Below are positions 55,521-64,000 of a DNA stretch of 64,000 nt, piece after piece. The stretch is from Microbacterium invictum. GTDB taxonomy: Bacteria > Actinomycetota > Actinomycetes > Actinomycetales > Microbacteriaceae. The DNA is taken from the NCBI RefSeq assembly GCF_014197265.1, contig NZ_JACIFH010000001.1:806001-870000 (forward strand). Reading direction: 5' to 3'. Both the position numbers and the translations under genes were made by a program. Within the stretch, counting starts at the first letter, position 1. Each line of letters starts with the position of its first letter. Under the pieces are notes generated by a model. The model saw nothing but the letters and a program-made list of their open reading frames with translations, had not been told where the DNA came from and ran no database searches.

Positions 55521-56869
55521 ACGACCGCACACGTGCCGACGCGGTGTACGCCGCGCTGATGACCCGTCAGGGCGAGCAGTGGGTGCAGCCGCGCGTGGAA
55601 CGCACCCGCCGGGTGCTCGAACTGCTCGACGACCCGCAGCGCACCTACCGCGTCGTCCACGTCACCGGCACCAACGGCAAGACGTCGACCAGCCGCATCG
55701 TGGAGAGCATCGTGCGCGCCCACGGGCTGCGGACGGGCATGTTCACGAGCCCTCACCTCGAGCGGTTCACCGAGCGCGTGATGATCGACGGCGCGCCCAT
55801 CGATGACGGCCTGATCGCCGACGCCTGGGATGAGATCACGCCGTTCATCGACCTCGTCGATGCGGAGCTGGCCGCTGCCGGCGACGCCGCGCTCACGTAC
55901 TTCGAGCTGCTGACCGTGCTCGCCTTCGTGGCGTTCGCCGACGCGCCCGTCGACGTGGCCATCGTCGAGGTCGGCATGGGTGGGGCGTGGGACTCGACCA
56001 ACACCGCGGACGGCGACGTCGCGGTGTTCGCCCCGATCGACATCGACCACGCCGACCGCCTCGGCTCGACGATCGCCGAGATCGCCGGAATCAAGGCGGG
56101 GATCATCAAGCGGGGCGCCGCGGCGGTCTCCGCCGTCCAGCCGCCCGAGGCGAAGCCCGCGCTGATGGATGCCGCGGCCGCACAGGACGCGACACTGGCG
56201 TTCGAGGGCGAGGCGTTCGCGCTGACCGTGCAGCGGCTCGCCGTCGGCGGCCAGCAGATCTCCGTCCGAGGAGTGGCCGGCACCTACGACGACCTCTACC
56301 TGCCGCTCTACGGGGCGCACCAGGGCCACAACGCGGCACTGGCGATCGCCGCGGTGGAGTCGCTGATCGGGGCCGGCTCCCAGCCCCTGGCATCCGATGT
56401 CCTCACGGAGGGACTCGCCCAGGTGACCTCGCCGGGCAGGCTGCAGCTGCTCGGCATCGCGCCGACCGTGCTGGTGGACAGCGCGCACAACCCGCACGGC
56501 GCGAAGGCGCTCGTCCAGGCCCTGGGCGCATCGTTCGACTTCGACGAGTGGGGCGTCGTGCTCGGGGTGCTGGGCGACAAGGATGCCGCCGGCATCGTCA
56601 CCGAGATCGCCCCCGCCGCCGCGCACGTGTTCGTCACGGCACCGGACTCCGAGCGCTCGAGCGACCCCGATGCCCTCGCCGACCTGGTCGAGGCGTCGGG
56701 CGTGCCGGTGTCCGTGCACATGGACCTGCGCGATGCGACGGACGAGGCCCGTCGGTGGGCGGCCGGGTCCGACCGCCGCGCCGTGGTGATCGCCGGGAGC
56801 GTCGTGCTGGCGGGCGAGGCGCTGAGCCTTGCTGCCGAAGAGGACTGGAAGGACGGTGCCGGGGCATGA
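55517..56869 (+). CDS. folC: folylpolyglutamate synthase / dihydrofolate synthase
   Basis: FolC adds glutamate to (dihydro)folate. 450 aa. The P-loop [12 protein letters not shown] is at residues 49-60, followed by the Omega loop region ([22 protein letters not shown]). The Mur-ligase C-terminal domain contains [20 protein letters not shown] (Asp/His of the substrate pocket). ATG 55517 overlaps the ileS stop, and the stop overlaps the DUF4233 gene (ATGA), so the run ileS-folC-DUF4233-ndk is coupled throughout. Confidence 0.95.
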   Translation: MNDRTRADAVYAALMTRQGEQWVQPRVERTRRVLELLDDPQRTYRVVHVTGTNGKTSTSRIVESIVRAHGLRTGMFTSPHLERFTERVMIDGAPIDDGLIADAWDEITPFIDLVDAELAAAGDAALTYFELLTVLAFVAFADAPVDVAIVEVGMGGAWDSTNTADGDVAVFAPIDIDHADRLGSTIAEIAGIKAGIIKRGAAAVSAVQPPEAKPALMDAAAAQDATLAFEGEAFALTVQRLAVGGQQISVRGVAGTYDDLYLPLYGAHQGHNAALAIAAVESLIGAGSQPLASDVLTEGLAQVTSPGRLQLLGIAPTVLVDSAHNPHGAKALVQALGASFDFDEWGVVLGVLGDKDAAGIVTEIAPAAAHVFVTAPDSERSSDPDALADLVEASGVPVSVHMDLRDATDEARRWAAGSDRRAVVIAGSVVLAGEALSLAAEEDWKDGAGA

Positions 56870-57264
56870 ACGCCCGCGCGCGACGGGCCCGCGGTGCGCG
56901 GGAGTCCCTCGCCTCGGTGGTCCTGGGCCTGGAGTCGCTCATCGTCTTCCTCGCAGGCCTCGCCCTGCACGGCCTCGACGCGTTGCCGGGCATGCCTTCC
57001 TGGTGGGGGATCATCGCCGGGGTGGTCTTCGCCCTGGCGATGCTGGCCACGATCGGCGTGCTGCGCTACCGGTGGGGCATCATCCTGGGCTGGGTGTGGC
57101 AGGTCATCATCGCGCTGGGCGGGGTCCGCGTTCCGGCGCTCATCTTCGTCGCCCTCATTTTCGGCGGCATGTACGCGTATGCGACGATCAAGGGCGGCGC
57201 GCTCGACGCGCGCAATGCCCGGATCGCCGCGGGCACGGACGACACGAATGGAGAACCCGCATGA
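56866..57264 (+). CDS. DUF4233-family small membrane protein
   Basis: A 132-aa protein of the actinobacterial DUF4233 family, usually between folC and ndk. Three to four transmembrane helices: LASVVLGLESLIVFLAGLALHGL, WWGIIAGVVFALAMLATIGVLRY, WGIILGWVWQVIIALGGVRVPALIFVALIFGGMYAY. N-terminus basic (RARRARGARE). Function unknown. It overlaps both neighbours: ATG 56866 on the folC stop and its stop on the ndk start (ATGA). Confidence 0.85.
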   Translation: MNARARRARGARESLASVVLGLESLIVFLAGLALHGLDALPGMPSWWGIIAGVVFALAMLATIGVLRYRWGIILGWVWQVIIALGGVRVPALIFVALIFGGMYAYATIKGGALDARNARIAAGTDDTNGEPA

Positions 57265-57677
57265 CCACCGAAGAGACCCTCGTCCTCGTCAAGCCCGACG
57301 GCGTCGCCCGTGGCCTCACCGGGGAGATCCTCGGCCGGATCGAGGCGAAGGGCTACGCCCTGGTCGACATCAAGCTCGTCGAACCCGACCGCGAGCTGCT
57401 CGAGTCGCACTACGCCGAGCACGCCGGCAAGCCGTTCTACGAGCCGCTTCTGGACTTCATGATGTCCGGTCCGTCGGTCGCGATCCGGCTGGCCGGCAAC
57501 CGCGTCATCGAGGGCTTCCGGTCGTTGGCCGGGACGACCGACCCCACGACTGCCGCACCGGGCACCATCCGCGGCGACCTGGGCCGGGACTGGGGTCTGG
57601 CTGTGCAGCAGAACCTCGTCCACGGCAGCGACAGCCCCGAGTCGGCGGCACGCGAGCTCGGCATCTGGTTCGCCTGA
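57261..57677 (+). CDS. ndk: nucleoside-diphosphate kinase
   Basis: Ndk equilibrates NTP and NDP pools. 138 aa, family length. The phosphohistidine His121 is in NLVHGSDS, and TLVLVKPDGVARGLTGEILGRIEAKGYALVDIKLV is the nucleotide-binding N-terminus. GTIRGDLGRDWG is the Kpn-loop region. ATG 57261 overlaps the stop of DUF4233. A 12-bp hairpin follows. Confidence 0.96.
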   Translation: MTTEETLVLVKPDGVARGLTGEILGRIEAKGYALVDIKLVEPDRELLESHYAEHAGKPFYEPLLDFMMSGPSVAIRLAGNRVIEGFRSLAGTTDPTTAAPGTIRGDLGRDWGLAVQQNLVHGSDSPESAARELGIWFA

Positions 57678-57686
57678 CGCCCGATC

Positions 57687-57723
57687 GAGCGCACCCGCCC
57701 CCAGGTGGGACGCGGGTGCGCTC
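57687..57723 (+). terminator. terminator hairpin after ndk
   Basis: GAGCGCACCCGC (57687-57698) pairs with GCGGGTGCGCTC (57712-57723), loop 13 nt, starting 9 nt after the ndk stop. No T-run. It ends the ileS operon. Confidence 0.75.
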
Positions 57724-57822
57724 ATCTCATGATGTGAACAACGCAATGACCGACGTTCTCGGGCATGCGGCTCGATGCGACCATCACCGGGCGTGTCGCC
57801 GTCCCGGATGGTCGGAACGCGA

Positions 57823-58422
57823 CTACAGCGTGCTGATCCAGTCGAGCCGGAGCTGTGCGATCAGCGCGATGATCGCATAGCTCACGATCGCGAGCAGCGG
57901 GACCCAGCCCATCAGTGTGTCGGCGACCTTGCGCACCGCGTCGGGGGCGGGCACGACACCGCTGCGCAGCAGGTGGAGGGTGACCGCGTAGAAACTCGGG
58001 ATCGTCACGACCCAGGTGACCATGCACCACGGGCACAGCGTGAACAGTTCGAAGATGCTCTGGCTGATCAGCCAGAGCACGAAGCAGAACGCAAAGGCCA
58101 TCCCCGCCCACAGCAGCCACCAGAACCAGCGCGCGAACCGCGCCCCGGCGAGGATGGCCACGCCCACGACGATCGGCGCCACCCAGCCGGCGAGTCCGAC
58201 GATGGGGTTCGGGAAGCCGAACACCTCGCCCTGCCACGAGTTGAGATTCTTGCCGCACTGGACAAGGAAACTGATGTCGCACGAAGCGCTCGCCCCGGGG
58301 TTGGCCAGCAGGTGGAACTTCTCGACGGTGAGCTGGAAGGCGGCGAACCACCCGATCACTCCGGCGAGGATCAGCCAGATCGCCAGTCCCTTCGGGCGGG
58401 TGTGCGTCAGGCGTGTGGGCAT
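57823..58422 (-). CDS. vitamin K epoxide reductase family membrane protein
   Basis: A 199-aa VKOR-like protein with four or five transmembrane helices. The redox Cys are Cys48 and Cys56 in ASCDISFLVQCGKN and the CPWC pair at 130-133, the expected layout for bacterial VKOR that reoxidises a DsbA-like oxidase. No fused thioredoxin domain is present. Expected role: disulfide bond formation in the cell envelope, electrons to menaquinone (family knowledge). ATG 58422 follows GATAAT by 6 nt. It faces the ndk gene end and is divergent from rne. Confidence 0.9.
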   Translation of the reverse strand: MPTRLTHTRPKGLAIWLILAGVIGWFAAFQLTVEKFHLLANPGASASCDISFLVQCGKNLNSWQGEVFGFPNPIVGLAGWVAPIVVGVAILAGARFARWFWWLLWAGMAFAFCFVLWLISQSIFELFTLCPWCMVTWVVTIPSFYAVTLHLLRSGVVPAPDAVRKVADTLMGWVPLLAIVSYAIIALIAQLRLDWISTL

Positions 58423-58471
58423 GCGGGAATTATCCCATCCCGGGCTGTGACGACCCGCGGCGCAGCGACCG

Positions 58472-58503
58472 TTGACGCAATCGGAATGCGAAAGTGCGAT
58501 AAT
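58472..58503 (+). promoter_or_regulatory. candidate rne promoter
   Basis: A TTGACG (58472-58477) precedes GATAAT (58498-58503) at a 20-bp spacing, or TGCGAT (58495-58500) at 17 bp. It would give a leader of about 200 nt before rne. The leader also contains CTCCG-AAC-CGGAG, and a CTCCT complementary to the AGGAG ribosome site, so translation could be regulated. Confidence 0.4.
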
Positions 58504-58709
58504 GGTCCTCGATACCCCGCCGCGGCCGCGCCGTGACCAGGATCACCGAAGACTTCGGGCGATGAACGCCCTTAGCAGTCCGCGATTTCAGCCAGCGAGC
58601 GAGATGCGACTGCAGACCGAGTGAGTACGCGGCTCCTCCGAACCGGAGCAGCGCCGCCAGAGTTTCGCCGGATGGCACGCGGAGCCATCCCGCTAGGAGT
58701 AAGCCAGTG

Positions 58710-60998
58710 ATGGCCGATGAGCACACCGAGAAGCCCACGACCGACAACGAAGAGACTGCTCAGCAGCCCGACACGGTGACCGAACCGGCCGCCGGAGCTC
58801 CCGACGCCGCAGCGGCGGATCTCGCCGAAGCGGATGCCGCGGAGCCGACGTCCGACGTGGATGCCGGTGCCGAGCAGACGCCGGATGCAGAGTCGGCGCC
58901 TGTGGCACACGCGGAGTCTTCGCCGATCGCTGCCGGTGCGCCCGAGCCTGCCGCAGAAGCAGAAGCTCCGGCATCCGATCAGCCGCTGACCGCCGTGACG
59001 CTGGGCCTGCTGCCCGAGACATTCGTGTCGGCAGTGTCGACGGACCTTCACTTCTACGCGCCGGCGGTCATCGCACTTCCCGCCCGAGAAGAGGTGCGCG
59101 ACGAGCAGCCCGCCGAGTCGTCGTCGAACACGCGCCGCCGCAACCGTCGCCGCGGGGGCGGCCAGGGCGAGGGCGGCAACGACGAACCGGCCGCATCCGG
59201 CCAGCACCAGCCCCGCCGCCGCGCGGTCGAGCTCATCACCGAGCCGCAGCGCATCAAGGGGTCCACGCGACTCGAGGCGAAGAAGCAGCGCCGCCGCGAC
59301 GGCCGCGAGGCCGGCCGGCGTCGTGCCGTTGTGACCGAGGCGGAGTTCCTCGCGCGCCGTGAGTCGGTCGACCGCGTCATGGTGGTCCGCTCCAAGAACG
59401 GGCGCGTGCAGATCGGCGTGCTCGAGGACAACGTGCTCGTCGAGCACTACGTCGCCCGCAACCAGGACGCGTCGCTGATCGGCAACGTGTACCTCGGCCG
59501 CGTGCAGAACGTGCTGCCCAGCATGGAAGCCGCGTTCGTCGACATCGGCCGTGGCCGCAACGCCGTGCTGTACTCCGGCGAGGTCGACTGGGACGCGGTG
59601 GAGACCGGCAACCAGCCCCGCCGCATCGAACTGGCGCTCAAGACCGGCGACCGCGTGCTCGTGCAGGTCACGAAGGACCCGGTCGGCCACAAGGGCGCCC
59701 GCCTCACCAGCCAGATCTCGCTGCCCGGGCGCTACCTCGTGTACGTGCCCGGCGGGGCCATGAACGGCATCTCGCGCAAGCTCCCCGACACCGAGCGTGC
59801 ACGACTGAAGCGGATCCTCAAGGAGGTGCTGCCCGAGTCGAGCGGCGTCATCGTGCGCACCGCGGCAGAAGGTGCCACCGAGGAGCAGCTCACCCGCGAC
59901 GTGCAGCGACTGACCGCACAGTGGGAGCACATCAGCGCCCAGACCGAGTCGGGCAAGGCTCCGTCGCTTCTGCACTCCGAGCCCGATCTGCTGGTCAAGA
60001 TCGTCCGCGACGTCTTCAACGAGGACTTCACGAAGATGCTGATCCAGGGCGAAGAGGCGCACGAGACGATCACCTCGTACCTCACCGGCGTCGCGCCCGA
60101 CCTGCTCGAGCGCGTCGAGCGCTACGAGGGCGAGGCCGACCCGTTCGACCAGTTCCGGATCACCGAGCAGATCGAGAAGGCCCTCGATCGCAAGGTATGG
60201 CTCCCGTCGGGCGGATCGCTCGTCATCGACCGCACCGAGGCCATGACCGTCGTCGACGTCAACACCGGCAAGTTCGTCGGGTCGGGCGGAAACCTCGAGG
60301 AGACCGTCACCAAGAACAACCTCGAGGCCGCCGAGGAGATCGTCCGCCAGCTGCGGCTGCGTGACATCGGAGGAATCATCGTCGTCGACTTCATCGACAT
60401 GGTGCTCGAATCGAACCGTGACCTGGTCCTGCGCCGGCTCGTGGAGTGCCTGAGCCGCGACCGCACGAAGCACCAGGTCGCCGAGGTCACCTCACTGGGC
60501 CTGGTCCAGATGACCCGCAAGAAGCTGGGTCTGGGCCTGCTCGAGACCTTCAGCGAAGCCTGCGAGGTCTGTGCGGGCCGCGGCGTGATCGTGCACCACG
60601 ACCCGGTCGTGAAGCACCGCTCGGCGCAGAACGGCGGAGGATCGCAGCGCCGCCCCCGTCAGAGCCCCGCCGCCTCGACGGGCAACGGCGGAACGCACGT
60701 GATCACCGAGGGCGCCAAGTCTGCGCTCGCGCAGATCGCGGCATCCACCATTCATCCGACCGTGGAGGAGCAGGCGGTTGAGCCTGCCGCAGCCGCCGAG
60801 CGCCCGAAGAAGGTCCGCAAGAAGAAGCCGGCGGCCCCGCCGGCGCCCAAGACCGAGAAGGACCTTCTGCTGGACTCGGTGCTCGACGCGCTGCCCGAGC
60901 CGAAGGCGCCGGGACAGGGACGCTCGCGTCGCCGTGTGACCACCGCGGCGCTCAGCGGCACGCCGGTGTCGGCAACTCCTGCTGCGGGCGAGGAGTGA
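58710..60998 (+). CDS. rne: ribonuclease E/G family endoribonuclease
   Basis: A 762-aa RNase E/G. Residues 1-190 are an acidic, Ala/Glu/Pro-rich low-complexity arm followed by an Arg-rich segment (NTRRRNRRRGGGQGEGG). The S1 domain begins about residue 230 (NVYLGRVQNVLPSMEAAFVDIGRGRNAVLYSGEVDWD). Catalytic Asp516 (VDVNTGK) and Asp560 (IIVVDFIDM) are visible. The zinc-link motif is CEVC at 618-621. A C-terminal Lys/Pro/Ala-rich tail may bind RNA or other proteins. ATG 58710 follows AGGAG. It processes rRNA and mRNA in the cytoplasm. It is followed by rplU on the same strand, with the DUF4031 gene on the opposite strand between them. Confidence 0.95.
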   Translation: MADEHTEKPTTDNEETAQQPDTVTEPAAGAPDAAAADLAEADAAEPTSDVDAGAEQTPDAESAPVAHAESSPIAAGAPEPAAEAEAPASDQPLTAVTLGLLPETFVSAVSTDLHFYAPAVIALPAREEVRDEQPAESSSNTRRRNRRRGGGQGEGGNDEPAASGQHQPRRRAVELITEPQRIKGSTRLEAKKQRRRDGREAGRRRAVVTEAEFLARRESVDRVMVVRSKNGRVQIGVLEDNVLVEHYVARNQDASLIGNVYLGRVQNVLPSMEAAFVDIGRGRNAVLYSGEVDWDAVETGNQPRRIELALKTGDRVLVQVTKDPVGHKGARLTSQISLPGRYLVYVPGGAMNGISRKLPDTERARLKRILKEVLPESSGVIVRTAAEGATEEQLTRDVQRLTAQWEHISAQTESGKAPSLLHSEPDLLVKIVRDVFNEDFTKMLIQGEEAHETITSYLTGVAPDLLERVERYEGEADPFDQFRITEQIEKALDRKVWLPSGGSLVIDRTEAMTVVDVNTGKFVGSGGNLEETVTKNNLEAAEEIVRQLRLRDIGGIIVVDFIDMVLESNRDLVLRRLVECLSRDRTKHQVAEVTSLGLVQMTRKKLGLGLLETFSEACEVCAGRGVIVHHDPVVKHRSAQNGGGSQRRPRQSPAASTGNGGTHVITEGAKSALAQIAASTIHPTVEEQAVEPAAAAERPKKVRKKKPAAPPAPKTEKDLLLDSVLDALPEPKAPGQGRSRRRVTTAALSGTPVSATPAAGEE

Positions 60999-61001
60999 TC
61001 C

Positions 61002-61274
61002 TCACCGCCCGCGCCGCTGGCGGGCGGTGACCCGCAGGCCGGAGGCGATCAGCCGGCGCACGAGTTCGTGGGCGCTCACATGGTGGGCGCCGCCGGCGAT
61101 CAGTCTCGCCACCGCGTCCTCCGGGACGTCGTAGTGGTCCAGATCGAAGGCGCGCGGCGGGATGCCGTGGGCCTCGGCGAACCGGTGCAGCTCGTCCAGA
61201 TCGGTGTCGCTGACCAGGTGCGCCCACAGCCGGCCGTGTGCCGGCCAGCGCGCGTCGTCGACGAGAATCACCAC
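61002..61274 (-). CDS. DUF4031-family small protein
   Basis: A 90-aa protein: VILVDDARWPAHGRLWAHLVSDTDLDELHRFAEAHGIPPRAFDLDHYDVPEDAVARLIAGGAHHVSAHELVRRLIASGLRVTARQRRG, matching the DUF4031 family seen in actinobacteria. Conserved Asp/Trp/His residues (DDARWPAHGRLWAHL; FDLDHYDVPE) suggest metal binding or a catalytic role, not established. GTG 61274 is chosen, 7 nt after TAGGAT; GTG 61271 is possible. It is on the minus strand between rne and rplU and convergent with rne. Confidence 0.82.
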   Translation of the reverse strand: MVILVDDARWPAHGRLWAHLVSDTDLDELHRFAEAHGIPPRAFDLDHYDVPEDAVARLIAGGAHHVSAHELVRRLIASGLRVTARQRRGR

Positions 61275-61281
61275 ACGCCAG

Positions 61282-61287
61282 ATCCTA
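61282..61287 (-). promoter_or_regulatory. -10-like TAGGAT, leaderless start of DUF4031
   Basis: Minus-strand TAGGAT, 7 nt, then GTG 61274. Confidence 0.5.
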
Positions 61288-61324
61288 CGGCGGGGCGCGG
61301 CGGGCGACACGCCCCAGGTCGCTT

Positions 61325-61353
61325 TTGGCGTCAGGCCCGGCATCCGGTAAAGT
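61325..61353 (+). promoter_or_regulatory. rplU-rpmA promoter
   Basis: -35 TTGGCG (61325-61330), 17-bp spacer, -10 TAAAGT (61348-61353). It gives a leader of about 145 nt before rplU, typical of r-protein operons with leader control. I cannot assign a known r-protein leader motif. Confidence 0.65.
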
Positions 61354-61503
61354 AGACCCTTGGTGCGTCGCGTGTCGCCAGTCTCGGCATGCTCGGACGA
61401 GGTGCAGCGGTCAGATTCGCTCGGACTTCCCGCACCAGAACTTTCCCCGTCTGACAAAGACAATTCGGAGCCGAGCGCTCCACTGAAGAAGAACAGGTGT
61501 GAA

Positions 61504-61812
61504 GTGGTTTACGCAGTTGTGCGCGCCGGCGGCCGCCAGGAGAAGGTCGAAGTGGGCACCATTGTGGTGCTCGACCGCCAGGCCGCGAAGATCGGCGAGA
61601 AGCTCGAGCTGGCCGCTGTGCTGCTGGTCGACGGCGACGCCGTGACCACCGACGCGGCCAAGCTCGCGAAGGTCAAGGTCACCGCCGAGGTGGTCGGCGA
61701 AGAGCGCGGCCCCAAGATCGTGATCCAGAAGTTCAAGAACAAGACCGGCTACAAGAAGCGCCAGGGGCACCGCCAGGACCTCACGCGCGTCAAGATCACC
61801 GGCATCAAGTAA
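61504..61812 (+). CDS. rplU: 50S ribosomal protein L21
   Basis: L21 binds 23S rRNA in the large subunit. 102 aa from GTG 61504: [25 protein letters not shown] ... [34 protein letters not shown], the full family with the [16 protein letters not shown] rRNA-binding block. The longer in-frame upstream start is rejected because the sequence there is not conserved in L21. rpmA follows after 17 bp, and obgE after it, as in most bacteria. Confidence 0.97.
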   Translation: MVYAVVRAGGRQEKVEVGTIVVLDRQAAKIGEKLELAAVLLVDGDAVTTDAAKLAKVKVTAEVVGEERGPKIVIQKFKNKTGYKKRQGHRQDLTRVKITGIK

Positions 61813-61829
61813 GCCAGGGAGAGACGCAG

Positions 61830-64000
<2,171 letters not shown>

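Overview
This window reads as an ordinary stretch of chromosome from a high-GC Gram-positive bacterium, most likely a Microbacteriaceae actinobacterium close to Microbacterium. The reasons are the roughly 70% GC composition, the actinobacterial gene orders (mnmA-ligA, gatCAB-dinB, metallopeptidase-clpS-DUF2017, tig-clpP1-clpP2-clpX, ileS-folC-DUF4233-ndk, rne-rplU-rpmA-obgE-proB), an ileS T-box, and many start codons placed 6-7 nt after a TANNNT hexamer (leaderless transcripts). I see no prophage, insertion sequence, integron, CRISPR array or biosynthetic cluster. No stretch longer than about 300 bases lacks a gene; the longest are the rne leader (58423-58709) and the T-box region (51890-52139).

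Layout. 1-10.8 kb: end of mnmA, ligA, a YciI-like gene, a fatty acyl-CoA ligase on the minus strand, then gatC-gatA-gatB, dinB, a GerW/YtfJ-like gene and a P-loop kinase-like gene. 10.8-16.8 kb: minus-strand metallopeptidase-clpS-DUF2017 chain, tRNA-His, orn, tRNA-Arg, a 71-aa unknown protein, the divergent yczE-like/MocR pair with a perfect operator-like inverted repeat, an 85-aa unknown protein, ssb with a structured leader, and a small lipoprotein. 16.9-24 kb: ettA, two acyl-CoA thioesterases, an unknown gene, and an mscS-truncated globin-flavoprotein operon. 24-32.5 kb: an ABC exporter plus two-component system operon, aminopeptidase N, and an ArsR-SulP pair. 32.5-37.6 kb: rpiB-nei2, PaiB-amidohydrolase, dps, a gamma carbonic anhydrase and tRNA-Gly. 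37.7-43 kb: tRNA-Pro, trigger factor and the Clp protease genes, so chaperone, protease and unfoldase lie together. 42.3-48.3 kb: epoxide hydrolase, a DHFR-like reductase, an M3 peptidase and a regulator/small protein/MFS cassette. 48.3-64 kb: valS and a small unknown protein, a pentapeptide-repeat protein, T-box-ileS-folC-DUF4233-ndk, a VKOR, rne, DUF4031, rplU-rpmA-obgE and the start of proB.

Working together: translation quality and supply (mnmA, gatCAB, ileS, valS, ettA, tRNAs, rplU, rpmA, obgE), RNA turnover (orn, rne), protein turnover (clpS, clpP1P2, clpX, tig, pepN, M3 peptidase) and DNA repair (ligA, dinB, ssb, nei2) dominate. Sixteen gene junctions overlap through ATGA, GTGA or TGATG, so translational coupling is the rule.

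I found no clearly new multi-gene system. The most promising leads are small: (i) twenty leaderless-type starts that correct several gene starts, (ii) a strongly over-represented GGATGCC/GGCATCC word, (iii) four unassigned operator palindromes next to regulators or a lipoprotein gene, (iv) a competing-hairpin leader before ssb, (v) a regulator/70-aa protein/MFS cassette, and (vi) an mscS-globin-flavoprotein operon.
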